A stretch of DNA of 64,000 bases from Paramisgurnus dabryanus (lineage: Eukaryota; Chordata; Actinopteri; Cypriniformes; Cobitidae). The notes beneath the pieces are model-generated. The model saw nothing but the letters and a program-made list of their open reading frames with translations, searched no databases and was not told the DNA's origin. Position 1 is the first letter of the stretch. Every line of letters starts with the position of its first letter. Below, one piece after another: positions 25,737-37,629 of the stretch. Position numbers and translations under genes: made by a program. The DNA lies in contig NC_133352.1 of the NCBI RefSeq assembly GCF_030506205.2, positions 18,224,425 through 18,288,424 of the forward strand, in the 5' to 3' direction.

Positions 25737-26058
25737 CAGGGGTGTCCAATACGTCGATCGTGATCGACCAGTCGATCACAAAGGCAATGCTGGTAGATCG
25801 CACATAAGTTAACTGTGCATGCTGCTCCATGAGCAGCGGAAAACAGATCGCGAAATTGGCATTATGAGAGTAATTGTGAAACAGGCAAGACTTTTTGAGT
25901 TGTTGTGCCTTTCTTCTCAAATGTGTTTTTATAAATCGTATGCCTGCCCGCTGCAGCTCAGTCGTCTAACTTCTGAAATTTACCAGGATGCGCATTTTTG
26001 GCTTTATCAGGAGCGGATCCATGCGCTGTGTGTGCGCGCGCGTGCGAGCAAACAAACG

Positions 26059-26106
<48 letters not shown>

Positions 26107-26382
26107 GCTTCTGATACGGTTGTCCTTTTCTAGTTTGTTTCACTAAACCGCATCTCTGCTATTTTAAGGAGTGCTCGACATGTACTCAAGGACTTTTTTA
26201 ACTCCTCAAAAAGAATGGAGTAGCCTAATGGGGACAGCCTTAAATTCAATGTATAGATATGCAGTATAGTCCTAACACGCATTTAAATTGTTATTAAAAA
26301 TGTAACTGTGTTTTTTAGCAGATCTTGTCGGCTTTATCATTTTAAAAGTAGATCACCACACAAAAAAGTCTGGACACCCCTG
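25737..26382. mobile_element. hAT-type element with perfect 8-bp target duplication (646 bp)
   Basis: The ends are CAGGGGTGTCCAAT and TCTGGACACCCCTG. ACGTAGAG flanks both sides at 25729-25736 and 26383-26390. Both signs are typical of hAT elements. No transposase frame remains. A (GA)n tract lies inside. Confidence 0.92.
26061..26105. repeat. (GA)n microsatellite
   Basis: About 21 GA units, inside the hAT element. Confidence 0.95.
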
Positions 26383-26435
26383 ACGTAGAGGTTCAGTATA
26401 TTTTGTAGGGCTGTGATGATTAATTGTGTGTTCTA

Positions 26436-26806
26436 TTAAAGGTGGTCTAAGCGAATTGAGGCGTTTTAGACCATAAAACATTTTTTGTTACATACAGCAA
26501 ACAACTCCTCACTATCTGCTTGCTGCCTGTCCGCTGATCAAACTGTAAAAAAACGCGATCTCTGTAGACAGCCCAGGCTTCACAAACGGCAATAACAAAA
26601 CAGTGGCCAAACCTACAAACAGAAACCATAACAAAGTGTATCAGCCAATAAACGACAAGAAGGATTTGGGGGTGGGGGTTGGGCGCGTTCATGAAAGCAC
26701 GGAAGGGAGGGGGAGGGGGAGGAGTTAGCTACGCTCCGTCTGTTTGAAAACAGTTCAAACGTCAACAATAACTAACGTCTCGCAGATTCGCTTAGAGAGC
26801 CTTTAA
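26436..26806. mobile_element. nested TTAA MITE
   Basis: TTAAAGGTGGTCTAAGCGAA at the left and TTCGCTTAGAGAGCCTTTAA at the right are inverted near-copies bounded by TTAA. Confidence 0.8.
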
Positions 26807-26930
26807 AAAACCTGTCTGAAATCGTTTCCGAATCGCAAGGTTGTGATTATGTGTTTCATGCATAGCTCGTTTGTGTACCATGGTGTTTTGGCCAGTAGAA
26901 AGTCCTTATCAATCTAAAATCATTAGAAGT

Positions 26931-27262
26931 AGGGTGGCCATTTGTGCCAGTTTCGCCGGACACGTGCCCGAACATGTTTTTGGGTGCGTTTTTCGGAAGT
27001 CACGTTCGTCGACCGTATACGTCATCAAGGTTTAAAATTTCTGGTTGAATTTCAGAAAAGCAACCGTTACATTTCAAGGTAATAATGAAACTACAATGAT
27101 TGTATGTCTTAAAAGAAATCAATCTTATTTTTCTAATGTATTTTAACTGAAAAGTGAGAACCTCGATAATGTATGCGGTCGAGAAACGCGACTTCCGGGG
27201 AACGCACCCGAAAACATGTTCGGGACGTGTCCGGCCGAACTGGCATGAATGGCCACCCTAAT
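26931..27262. mobile_element. nested MITE with long inverted ends
   Basis: TAGGGTGGCCATTTGTGCCA and its near complement TGGCATGAATGGCCACCCTA bound the element. The complementarity extends about 60-80 bp inward through a CGGACACGTGCCCGAACATG-type segment. The flanking sequence ATTAGA is partly duplicated. Confidence 0.85.
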
Positions 27263-27530
27263 TAGAGTCGTTTATAACATGCATTTAAAAACGCAACACT
27301 CGTTAAACAAAATCATTCAAAATATTCATGAAAATACCTGAGACAATTTGAAGAACGGCAATATAAATATTCTTATAGATATTTCCTGGAATAGTGTTTG
27401 TAATGCAATTTCTTCTGTGGCAGAAATGGAGTTTCTGCACGAGAGCGTCCTCTGGCTTTTGGATGTGCTGGGATTTCACTGTAATTTATTAAAATTCATT
27501 TATTAAGAAAACACGCATTTGCACAATTAA

Positions 27531-27751
27531 TAGGCTTTTGCCCAGCTGCACTACTTCCTGAATTTCAGCCAGCTCCTTGTTTCCTGTCTGCCATTATTGG
27601 CCAAACTGTTTAATCCAGGTGTGCGTGACCTCAGTAGTCACAACAACAATTATCAGACACACCTGGATTAATCAGTTTGTCCAATAATGGCAGACAGGAA
27701 ACAAGGAACTGGCTGAAGTTCAGGAAGTAGTGCAGCTGGGCATAAAGCCTA
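27531..27751. repeat. foldback repeat with arms of about 93 bp, 154 bp upstream of exon 2
   Basis: Positions 27531-27623 and 27656-27751 are near-complete reverse complements (for example CCATTATTGGCCAAACTG against CAGTTTGTCCAATAATGG), separated by about 32 nt. In pre-mRNA this would form a long stem close to the branch-point region of intron 1. Confidence 0.9.
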
Positions 27752-27904
27752 TTGTCACAGCCCTAATATTTTGTTGGTTGGTTTTTACTTTTTTAGTTTT
27801 GTGTAGCTTGTGCAAAGGCTTGATGCATCCAGGATGGGTAAAGAATTCTTTCAAGTAAATTTAATGGCCAGCAAACTGATTTCGCTTTATTTTTATTGCC
27901 TTAG

Positions 27905-28180
27905 GGAACTTTACTTTGGCCGAGTTGGGCATTTGTGAACCACCCTCTCATCAGAATGCATACTGTCCAGACATCGGTCTCCTACAACGCGGTTACTCTT
28001 TAAGCGCCGGCTCCGATGTAGACTCCGATCCGGAAGGCCCAATCTCACCAGAGCGAGCCATCCAGCTATGGGGAGGCCACGGCATCAAATCTCGCCGCAG
28101 TTCTGGCCTCTCCAGCAGAGAGAACTCCGCCCTCACCCTGACAGACTCTGAGAATGAGAACAAGTCGGATGACGAATCAG
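27905..28180 (+). CDS. tenm2: tenm2 second coding exon (Ten_N cytoplasmic domain)
   Basis: This 276-nt exon, phase 1 at both ends, continues the cytoplasmic Ten_N domain. The frame reads NFTLAELGICEPPS, then GYSLSAGSDVDSDPEG, SPERAIQLWG and the highly conserved SRRSSGLSSRENSALTLTDS, ending in an acidic ENKSDDES. This wording is diagnostic for teneurin-2: paralogues differ in the LGICEP and SRRSSGLSSRENS stretches. The Ser-rich and acidic blocks are likely phosphorylation and scaffold-binding regions (inference). The acceptor is TTAG at 27901-27904 and the donor GTGAGA at 28181. Together with the first coding exon it gives 168 codons plus one base. The next expected exon, encoding the proline-rich part and transmembrane helix, was not found before the window end. 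A hAT-type element ends about 140 bp upstream of the acceptor. Confidence 0.95.
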
Positions 28181-28199
28181 GTGAGAGAGAAAGTGTCAG

Positions 28200-30220
28200 T
28201 GGGGGCGCATAAGAGAATATCTTCTGTGTATGAGAAACTGCGGGTGTGACTGAAATCTTTTAGGCTTTTAGAGTGTGAGGTGTGTGAGAGAACAGATGCC
28301 AAAAAATGTGCAACATGTGATAAAAAATTCACATTTTTATTCAGTTAATTTAGCGCTGAATGCATTTCAAAGGGCTTTATATTGCGATGCTCTTACCTGG
28401 TTTTTATACTCTCACCGGGCAACGTGATCATTCCCCAACGACCCAAACCGCAAGCGCTTTGTATGTCAAACAGCAGTGATTTAAAGAAAACTCGTGGGTG
28501 AAACGTGTGTATAAATAGACTGCGTAAAGCATGACATGTCAAAACAAATTAAAAGAAAAAGATCGAAAGCAAGAATGCATCTTTAAAATGTCAAAGGACG
28601 TGTGTTCGTAAAAGAAAGCACTGTTGCTTCTCCCCCTCACGTGTCTCCACACATCTGCCTTCGTGATTGGTATTTTTGAAGACTAAATTCCCTCTCGGTG
28701 CCGTTTTGGCAGGAATTCTGCAACACTTTCCTCAATTTCACATTTCCTCGTTAATTCGGCACTGTCTAAAACCTTAACATAGTTTGTAGAAAGTGTCGGA
28801 GAAGGTTAATGACAACAAAAACCCTCCTAATTAATTGAGTTCTCACTGTATAAGAACTCAAACAGATCCGTCAGCAGTGAATCCAGCATCACACAAACCC
28901 GCTCTGTCAATTTACTACTCAACAGCTATTAAACGCACAAAGAAACACCTTGGAATGTAGTTGTCTTCATCACGCTAGCTGATAATTGCCTCGCAGATAA
29001 TTGCTAATCTCCCAACCGTTGTTTCTTACCACCATTTTTACGTCCGCTGTGCGGGACGTTTGTGGGCCAAGCATGATCAGTCATCATATCACATAACTGT
29101 TTCCTTTGACATCACAATATGTGATAGTATGTGGCATGATGATTACTATAGTAAATTTTACTACTTTTCTTTGTTAGTAAAGCTGCATTGTGACAATAAA
29201 AATTGTGAAAGTATTATATAAATACATTTAAATAAAACAACACGAAGCATAACTAAGAGGCCAAATTAATTTTTTTTTTTGCATTAACAATATGGCACAA
29301 ATGTTGTCAAGCCCTATATTAATTCCTATAAACATCTACTGTTTTACTTTTACAACTTCAATTCATTTGTAAAATAATGTTAAGTAGCATTGCATTGCAA
29401 CAGTAATTTTTGGATTTTTTTCTTGTGATGTGTTGCTAAAATATTTTTAAAAAACAAAACAAATGGTGTGATTGATCAAGGGAAAAATCAAGCCTTCTTG
29501 TACTTGAAATGAATTGGAAACAGAATTCAAGGCAGGATATTGCTTTCATGGGATGTGTTTTCACAAGGAAAAAGGCGTATGTTTAAAATAGAAGCAAGTA
29601 AATCTGTCATTTTTGTTTTTCCACTTCTAACATACTTTGAAGCCTCTATCATCGGCCCTTATCTTTTTTGTTGTGTGTGTGCGTGGGTGTTTGGGGATGC
29701 GCTTCAATATCTTTCATCCTCTTTTCTTCCTCTATTGGCTCGTTGTACAGATGTGTCAGCAGCGGCAATCGCTATGAAAGACAGGTGTCACTCACCGAGG
29801 GAGAGTGAATGGGGTCGAGGGGAAATTTTCATCCATTATCACAATCTGTCTGTCTCTTTCCAAATACTCTCCCAGGCGTAAAGGCAGCTTTCAAAGTCTA
29901 CTGTCCGCTTCCACTAAAAACCTTCTTTCGTGCTTTTGAGAACTTGGTTTTAGACCTGGGCGTACCAGTCAATCTCAGATTGGGCACACGGTCAAATGTT
30001 ATTGGGATAGAAAATGGCCACTCTACCTTTTTGATCATTTAAACCAATATGTCTATAGTATATGGTTGTCAGTATGCTGTAATTGCTTCAAACTTGATTT
30101 TAGATATAAAGTAAGATGTGAAATAAAATTAACAGAAAACACATTAACAAGCTGATTTATTGCCTAGTACCTGATTTATTGCTAAGTGCCATTTGAGGAC
30201 AAGTGTAGTTGATGTATAAG
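28200..30220. other. intron 2 unique sequence
   Basis: No exon or transposon was recognised. The block at 28380-29060 has higher complexity and GC than its surroundings, directly after exon 2, and is a reasonable place to test for conserved regulatory DNA. Confidence 0.45.
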
Positions 30221-30229
30221 AAGCAGAAA

Positions 30230-30612
30230 AAAACGGGAAAGCGTAAGCATCTGAGCGACTTTGTCAAGGACAAAATTTTGATGGCTAGAGGACTGGGTCA
30301 GAGCATCTCAAAAACCGCCGCTCTTGTGGGGTCTGCAGTGGCAAGTACTTATCAAAATAGTCCAAGGAAGGAAAAGCAGTGAACCTGCGACAGGGTCATG
30401 AGCGGCCAAGGCTCATTGTTGCACGTGCATGGGAGCGAAAGCTTGCCGGTGTGGCCCGATCCAACAAACAAGCTTCTGTAGCTGAAATTGCTGAAAAAGT
30501 GAATGCTGGTTCCGACAGGAAGGTTTAGCGGAGTCCATGTCTCGATGGGTCAGGGCTGTTTTGGTTGCAAAAGGGGGACCTACATAATATTAGGCACGTG
30601 GTGATAATGTTA
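30230..30612 (+). pseudogene. Tc1-like transposase remnant, internally deleted
   Basis: The segment reads as the start of a Tc1/mariner-family transposase: the DNA-binding helix-turn-helix region around GRVRQSISKTAALV-like codons (GGTCAGAGCATCTCAAAAAC), then a linker rich in Arg and Gly, then NAGSDRK. It then jumps to a 3' terminal part containing GGGTCAGGGCTGTTTTGG and ends near GGTGATAATGTTATGGCTT, typical of the element's end. The whole catalytic DDE domain is absent, and frameshifts break the remaining frame. Such internally deleted copies are immobile unless helped in trans. Identification is from resemblance to fish Tc1-like elements I know. Confidence 0.75.
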
Positions 30613-30619
30613 TGGCTTA

Positions 30620-32640
30620 ACATCAAGTTGAATGTAAAATCTGTGCCACATGATGTCTGTGAATATGTATTACTGTACTGTACTACAGTGGGAATGATCA
30701 TATAAGGTGTCATGCGTACAGTAGTGCAGTAGCACAATTTTCACTCTTAAAACAACAAAATATATTTAGACTATTTCAAACACTAATAGAAAGATATCTT
30801 CAATTTGTTTCATTTTAAAGAGGAGAAAGAGTGTCAATAATAAATTAATGAGTGTAATTCCCTCAGAATTAGATCAAATAAACCCTTGTCCAACTCTTAT
30901 CTGTAATATCTCTTTTGTGATAAGAACATACACCTCAATTCTGTTTGATGCAAGGTGAGGTGCACAGAGACTTTAGTAATAAAGCTGTTCTTTTGGCAAT
31001 TGTGCTATTATGCAGACAGGACGTATGACATCTCTCCAATTGACTGATTCATTAATACCCAAATGGTAATTTCCAAAAATCAGTGGTCTTTATTTGTTTG
31101 GGGGCAGCTTTACCCGGCACAGGTGCAGACAGTTTCCGCCATTATCTCTTTAGTAACTTGAGTCCGTACTGGCCTTTTGGGAGGTGAGGAGTGGTAGCTT
31201 GCTGACCAAACAGGGATGATGTGACGTCTATCATTTTCTGTAGGCTGCTGTGTTTGTTTGCATAGGTATTTGTACTCCAGCCAGATAAGAAATTATCTCA
31301 TCATTCTGCCGCAACCCCATGCGAGTTGAGTTTGGCAGCGGTTCGGCTATCAGCGTTTCACGTCACGTTCGGTAAACAAAGCCACCTTGGAGCCCCATGC
31401 TGCGGGAGGAGCGGACGGCTTTTGTCTGCTGGATTATTTGTATTCTCCCACACTGATCTAAGCAGCTAAGGAGCTTTTTGAGGACTCGTAGTGTCAGGGA
31501 TATTCTTCTTTGTGATTTGGTCCTTTTCATTAACAAGAGGGAAAAAGCATTAGAGATTATTAAGTTGAGGCGTAAATGCTTTCACTTTCTGAGCCAAAGA
31601 TAGAGTTAGGAATAGTTGATTCCATTGTAAGATTGACCTACTAGAAAGGATTTGTTTTCTTTTCTTAATCAGCTCTATTATAAATCATGTTTTGTTTAAC
31701 ATAAGTTTTAGTTAGATGAGGGGGCTGACTCAAGATTTAACCAATCCAGTTGTGCCCCCAATGCAGATGTGCAGCGACAGAAAGATTACAGCATTACGGT
31801 GTTATGAACAAGACTCTCTGCAAATAAAAGAAATCAATCCTCTGATGTGAGCATCAGGAGAGGTCTTGTTAATAAGGAAGAAAAGAACATCAGGAGAAGA
31901 AGAGAGAAATCAAAGTTACATGCTGGGATATTCATATCTAAGAGAGGAAACTGAAATTATTTGATGCTTGCTAAAATGAGGTGACTGCATGTGGGCTATA
32001 GGAGTACAGATGTCGGAAGAAGTTTGTGCGTGTGAGCAGGATGTGTTTAATGAATATTTCACAATTTTGCATGGACTGCTAAAAGAGGAAGATTGAATAT
32101 TTAGATGTTTACCGGTGGGAGAGCTCTGGGATTTCGTCAGAATTCACACACAATTGAAAACAAATGTCTTACTTGAAGAATAATTTTTTGTATAATGGAA
32201 GGATAACAGCATACATCTCTTTATCTCTCTTACTTATCTAATATCTGGCTAATGGAAACTCAATACGAGTCAACTGCTATATAAATGTATTCATTATAAA
32301 TAGTTATTTTTCTCCACTTTGTTCATTGACATTCACAAATGCTTCAATAGTTATCAATCTCTGAAGACATTAAAAAAAGTCCGTAAACAGGATTCAGATT
32401 TAAATGAAATACATTGAGAATGAATCTCTTTTATGTCAGGATTGTGTTTAGCTAAAGTAAAAGCCTCCTGTAATTTTACACAAAGGTTGTATTGACCTTA
32501 CCATTAAGACTGTAAATGACGTGTAGTAATTTAATGAACGATAAAACACGCGCGCACGCACCCACAAAGTGAACCTTTCTTACAAAAACGGCATTGCACT
32601 GATGGTTATAGTATTAGATGGTAATGCCGCACTACAGCAC
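30620..32640. other. intron 2 unique sequence
   Basis: No exon or clear repeat was recognised. The region 31080-31560 is of high complexity and moderate GC; function cannot be judged from this sequence alone. Confidence 0.45.
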
Positions 32641-32657
32641 CTTGCTATACTCTATGG

Positions 32658-33198
32658 CATGGGTCTTCAACTGGGGGTCCGACAGAACTGCAGGGGGTCT
32701 GCCAAATGATGTTTAACCACAAGCTATTATAAAAACATAAAAGTAAAAAACGTTACCTGTCCCTTTTAAGTTGTGAAGGTGCGTGCCGCATAGGTTTGAA
32801 GGCGCGAGTTCAGTTTAGCGGACCAAAATAAATAACTGAATAAATGTCCACTCAGGAATCAGCAGTAGCGACAGAAAAGCCATCATAAAACAGGTAAATC
32901 TTATAGGCTTATATGTGTGTCTTTTTTCAGAATGTTATTTTAGAATCAGTGCGACATGTTGTCTTATCTATATTTCTTACACTGGATGGCTGTTTCATGC
33001 TGTTCAGATTTAAAGCGCTAATTCAACAGGCAAATTACACCACCCCGCGTATGCATTATAAACTTCGACAAAACTATTGCTCGCATTTAAAAATTAATGA
33101 ATCCCACGCCATGATGGTGCTTTGTGCAAGAGTCATCATAGTCAGTTTGAACTCTCTCATCTAAGGGCTCCCGCCCCGAAAAACGTTGAAGACCCCTG
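32658..33198. mobile_element. hAT-type element with perfect 8-bp target duplication (541 bp)
   Basis: The ends CATGGGTCTTCAAC and GTTGAAGACCCCTG are inverted with one mismatch. CTCTATGG flanks the element at 32650-32657 and 33199-33206. No coding capacity. The terminal sequence is close to the CAGGGGT type at 25737. Confidence 0.9.
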
Positions 33199-33227
33199 CT
33201 CTATGGCATAAGAAATAATAAAGAGTT

Positions 33228-33480
33228 TAGATGCAAAACCCTTTTAGTGCATCTAAAATGTTTTCTTGTAAATATGCCTTGTTTTTTCCAGGCTTTTGTG
33301 GTTAGGTCTCATTCTATTTAACAAAATTTAACTAAGTGTATGCATGCATAGCAAGACATAAGACAAAAAAAATAATGGATAAAACTAAAATCATTGCAAA
33401 TGATGAAAGTCAGAATTTAAAATGTTAAAATGAAACTGAACCAAACATCTAATTTTTGACCAAGGGGAATTTTAGCTGCT
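33228..33480. repeat. repeat fragment with GCAAAACCCTTTTAGTGCATC
   Basis: The same word appears in inverted form near 39795 and 39985, showing a dispersed element. Boundaries were not resolved. Confidence 0.45.
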
Positions 33481-33634
33481 TTTGCCTATGAACTCTTTAA
33501 TTACATTTTCATGTGCTTTGATTTGTTTAATGTTAAGGGACAGTTTTTTTTCTGTAAACTTGCAGACCTGGCAAACCTATATGCTTTATTTTGGTAATGA
33601 TAATGAAATTTATATATAAATATATTTACAATGG

Positions 33635-33835
33635 TACACTCCCAGAAATAAAGGTACAAGAAGATACAAAAGATGTCACCAAGGAAACTCTTGTACATTT
33701 AAGGCATAGTGGTTCCTTAAATGTACACATTGGTACCTAAGATATACATACTGCTACCGCAAAGGTACATATCTGTACCAAAATGGTACATACCTGTATA
33801 TTAGGACCATTTTAAAAGCTACCATCCTAACGTCA
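33635..33835. repeat. family D repeat, copy 3
   Basis: Repeated GGTACA, TGGTACC and TGTACC words alternate in both orientations, as at 18591 and 22465. Confidence 0.6.
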
Positions 33836-33882
33836 GATAATGTTCGGTAGTGTTTTATAGTGCTTATTATTTACCTGTTCCT

Positions 33883-34112
33883 AGAGGGGCGGTTTCCCGG
33901 ACAGGGTTTAGGTTAATCCAGGACTAGGCCTTATTAATATTAGGTAATTTAAGAAGTTTTTACAAACATACCTTACAAAAACACTACAATTGTGCATCTT
34001 AATACAAAACAATGTGAACAAAATATGTTTAAATTAAACAGGACAATGTGTTTCAATTAAAGCAGCCTAAACATGCATTTTAGTCTGGGGCTAGGATAAG
34101 GAAACCGCCTCT
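33883..34112. mobile_element. MITE with GGGGCGGTTTCC-type ends
   Basis: AGAGGGGCGGTTTCC at the left and GGAAACCGCCTCTA at the right are inverted. AGGACTAGGCC near the left matches GGGGCTAGG near the right. This small palindromic element type is common in fish. Confidence 0.8.
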
Positions 34113-34694
34113 AAGGCTATGTCCACACGAAGCCGGTGCATTCCCTATCCGATCATTTTTTTTCCTTGCTCTAAAAAAATATTCCGTAAACACAAAACCA
34201 CTGAAACCGACTGAAAGCGATGTAGTATATATGCCGGACCAGTATGGGGCGCTGTAATTCTGCCACAGATATACACTATACACGGAGAAGAAGACTTTGA
34301 GCATGCGCATAACCAACGTATGGTGTTGTCCATTATCGCTTGTTGGTCACCACAATTGCATAGAAGCAATAGATTTTGCTGTAATAAAGCTAGTAGGCTT
34401 TAGTAGCTTCTGTAGCACGAACACAATCACGTAGTCCGCCATTATTGTTGTTGCTGTTACGTGTGACGCTTCCGACACGTGATGTGATGACGTTTTCGCT
34501 TCACAAAATATACGGATTAGATGTACAGACGAAACCGCAAGGGTGTCGGTTTCAGATTTATCCACTTTAGGACCCGGTTTCAAAAAATAGCGGATTCAGT
34601 CTCCCAAAACGCCGGATCTGTGTGGATGAAACGCCAATACGATAACAAATTTATACGTATACAGTGATACGCGTCTCCGTGTGGACAGCCCTTA
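34113..34694. mobile_element. MITE with CTATGTCCACACG-type ends
   Basis: AAGGCTATGTCCACACG and CGTGTGGACAGCCCTT are inverted near-copies. The interior is relatively CpG-rich. It lies directly against the element at 33883-34112. Confidence 0.75.
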
Positions 34695-34699
34695 AGTAT

Positions 34700-36525
34700 T
34701 TAGCACAAATGTACAAAATAGTACATGCACACTATCCTATGTGTTTTTAAATACATTTATTTTTGCAAAAAAAAAAAAAAAAAAAATGATTTGAAGTAAC
34801 CATTATAATATCATCTGACAAACACCCACCCACTAAAGAGGCAAGACAAATAAAGAGAAAAGTGCAGCACTTTTCATTTTCCCAAACGTTTTAGAAATTT
34901 ACAGGCAGCCGGCAGCACGCTCATAAAGCTCCCCATACCGTCTTCCAACGCAGGTGATGCGAGAACACTTGTAAATTTCTACTGCAGCATCTACGCCCAG
35001 GAAAGAATGATTAAAACATTCAAGTGATGATATAAGAGCCTGAATATTGATTTAAGCATTAAATATTCCCGCCATTTACAACTCTACCACGAGACTTTCG
35101 GTCTTTTATGCTTCCCGTCGAACATTGGATTTGAGATTGCCGTTTCTATGTTCATTACAATTCAGCTTTAGTTAATGAAACGAACCTGGGCCGACTCGGG
35201 GGCTCTTTATGAGCGTGGATCAATCAGGTCCTCTGTAAATCTGAAGTTAACGGCCACTTCTCATCTCGATGCGCTGTGGAATTTTCTGCCGCCCACTGGC
35301 CGACCATCAGACATTACAATATATCATATGGGGCGGGGGGTAGGGTGAAGATGGAGTTATATTTAGCCGTGTGACCTTTCGAAGACATACATCTGTCTGT
35401 CTCTGGCAGTCTTTGTGTGCGTGTATGCTGGGATGATTATTGTTTACTGTTGACAGTCTTGGTTCTAATGTCAACTTTGAGTGCTCTATTAGTCGAGCGC
35501 ACGGCCACACATACACACAAAGACATGTATAGATCTTGCAATCTGTAAAGCTACAGAAAGCCTGTGTTTTATATGAAAATTTGTGAGTAATCAACACGTT
35601 TCTTCTTTAGACTTTAAACACCGCCTTTTTGTCTTTCTGTTTATTTTAAAAATAAAAGCCTGCACACGCATACATGCTGAACCCTGTGGAGTAATTGTGT
35701 TGGGGAGCAAAACAATAGCACTTTTAAAGCACTTTTATCTGCATCAAGACCAATTTACTCTCGCAGTCCCCAAAAACGACAATTTCCATCTCTATCCAAA
35801 CAGTATGTGGCCCGTGCCACACCTGCATCAGTGAAGGCAGATGTGATTGTAAATATTACATTTGTATAAAGGCATAAAGAGTTTATTTTGTAAATAATTC
35901 TGGGTTTTTTCTATTTAACACAGCATGCATTTGCATCTGTCTTTCCCCTTACTTGTCTTTCTTTTTCTATATTTGCAGAATACACAAAAAGTCTGTGTTA
36001 ATTTGTAAGACATGATCACGGCACTATAGAAACAGAAGTTTGATTGTGGGAGTGTGGTGTTCAGCTGCTGTGGCTGATTACTTGCTGGAACATTTGATGT
36101 CTACAATGTGCTCTAATTCGCTGTTGTAATGGAAGTCGTCAGCACTAATTCTCAGCTTTGATTTTCCACAAAAGATAGTGATTTAGCATCGCCCGGGGCT
36201 CCTCAGGCACCTGATGTTCTCCTCTCAGGCTTGAAAGCTATTTTTATTATTATTTTTGAGGATGCATTTATTACAGCAGTCCAATCATTTTTATTTTTAT
36301 TTTCTGTGGTCATTCATTTCACTTTTTCATTTAATTTCCTTCAAACACAATAATAATGCCAGAGAACTGCTTTCATTAACAAGTTCTGATAATGAGGGAT
36401 AACAGGATTAAACTATAGTAATGTGATGTATTTTTGAGTAAAACAACATTTAATTTAGCTTCTAGTTCATGGCAGCTATTTTTATATAATATCTACACAA
36501 GTATAGTAAAAATAACAAGTACTTA
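34700..36525. other. intron 2 unique sequence
   Basis: An A-run of about 21 lies at 34767-34787. The rest, especially 34890-35300, is of high complexity without repeat or exon signals. Confidence 0.45.
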
Positions 36526-36528
36526 GTG

Positions 36529-36660
36529 TTGTCACAGTACCAACATTTTAGTAGTCTGTACCGATACCAGTAAAAATGTACAGTTCTCTGTACCAATTTT
36601 GGTACCAAAGCAAAACACAAAAACATGCTAATTAAACACTATTTTATTATTAAAGTTATA
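36529..36660. mobile_element. left end of a transposon with GTTGTCACAGTACC terminus
   Basis: The segment resembles a hAT-like terminus followed by GTACCGATACC and TTGGTACCAAAG words. Related words (AGTACCGGCTTGGTACCAAAG) recur at 39420-39445. A single large, heavily nested element from 36529 to about 39450 is possible, but a matching right end was not found. Confidence 0.45.
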
Positions 36661-36914
36661 GAATAAAATAAAATAATACTATAAAACTCATTATAAAACG
36701 GGCAGTTCTGGTTTTTCATTCTGATTGGTTGAAACGCGTTCTAAGCCGTGATAAAATACACTGGTAACCTCACGGTTCAGACCACATTACATTAGTATCA
36801 CTGCGCCACTGTTGCTGCGTACTGATTTATGAAAATAAACACCACAGTCTTAAATCATATTTTTAATTTGTCTACAATTGCACAATTAATGGCGATATCC
36901 CGATAACCGTCAAT

Positions 36915-37331
36915 AAATATTGTTGAGTCATCTCGTCGATAAAGAGAAAACGTTGTCTGAAGAGTTTATAACTCAAGTTCATACGTCCGCTATTATCCAC
37001 TGGGTGGCGATCTTACCCAACTTAAACACTGACGCATTCACTCAACACTGAAAACACAGCATGTAAGTTTTGATGGCTCAATCTGATCTCTTACATAAGT
37101 TATTCACAAATATGGAATTATCTCCGCTTTTAGCTAAAAAAATTTGAGAGGTGATAAGAGAACAAATGAAGGTAGGATGAATGAAACGTTTTTTTGTTTG
37201 AAAGCGGATGGTCTGCTCTTTCATTTGATATTTTATGTTTATTTAAAGAAGATAATTTTTCTGCAAGGCATTAAACTAAAACTGGGTGGCAACTTAAAAA
37301 AAAAAAAACGCTGACGGGGAAAGAGTTCAAC
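36915..37331 (-). mobile_element. TTAA-type MITE, family A copy 3 (diverged, inverted)
   Basis: The right end reads CTGACGGGGAAAGAGTTCAA. The interior has ATTATCCACTGGGTGGCG, AAATGAAGGTAGG and TGAAAGCGGATGGTCTGCTCTTTC, the reverse of copies 1 and 2. The left terminus is decayed, so the start is approximate. Confidence 0.7.
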
Positions 37332-37629
37332 ATGCTTCAAGCATATTTGATCATCACTTCAACAGTTGCACAATATAAATGTTAATGTATAAATTAGATG
37401 AATGGTGATTTATAAAATAAACACCACAGTCTTAAATCATATTTTCATTGTGTCTTTGCTGTGTCTGTGTTGGTTGTGAACTGCGCTCTGTTTCAGTCAC
37501 ACTTGATTCTGAGGAACTACTTTGTTTGGCGGAAGAGTAATATTTGTACTAATATAATTACAACTTATTTGTGTTTTATTTTATAAAATCCCGCTAACGT
37601 TATGCATATGAAGTAACCGTTTTATGAAC

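Larger units (their letters stand above)
26406..27765. mobile_element. composite hAT-like element just upstream of tenm2 exon 2 (1.36 kb)
   Basis: The ends TAGGGCTGTGA and TCACAGCCCTA are exact inverted copies. ATATTTTG flanks both sides at 26398-26405 and 27766-27773. Three further palindromic elements sit within it (26436-26806, 26931-27262 and 27531-27751), so most of its length is secondary insertion. It ends about 140 bp before the splice acceptor of tenm2 exon 2. No transposase is encoded. Confidence 0.9.
4993..27904 (+). other. tenm2: tenm2 intron 1 (22.9 kb)
   Basis: The intron is bounded by GTAAAC at 4993 and a TTAG acceptor at 27901-27904. Joining the flanking exons gives an uninterrupted phase-1 frame through a Gly codon into NFTLAELGICEP, the conserved teneurin sequence, so no coding exon need be missing here. 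It holds many mobile elements, listed separately. Long first introns are normal for teneurin genes. Confidence 0.9.
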
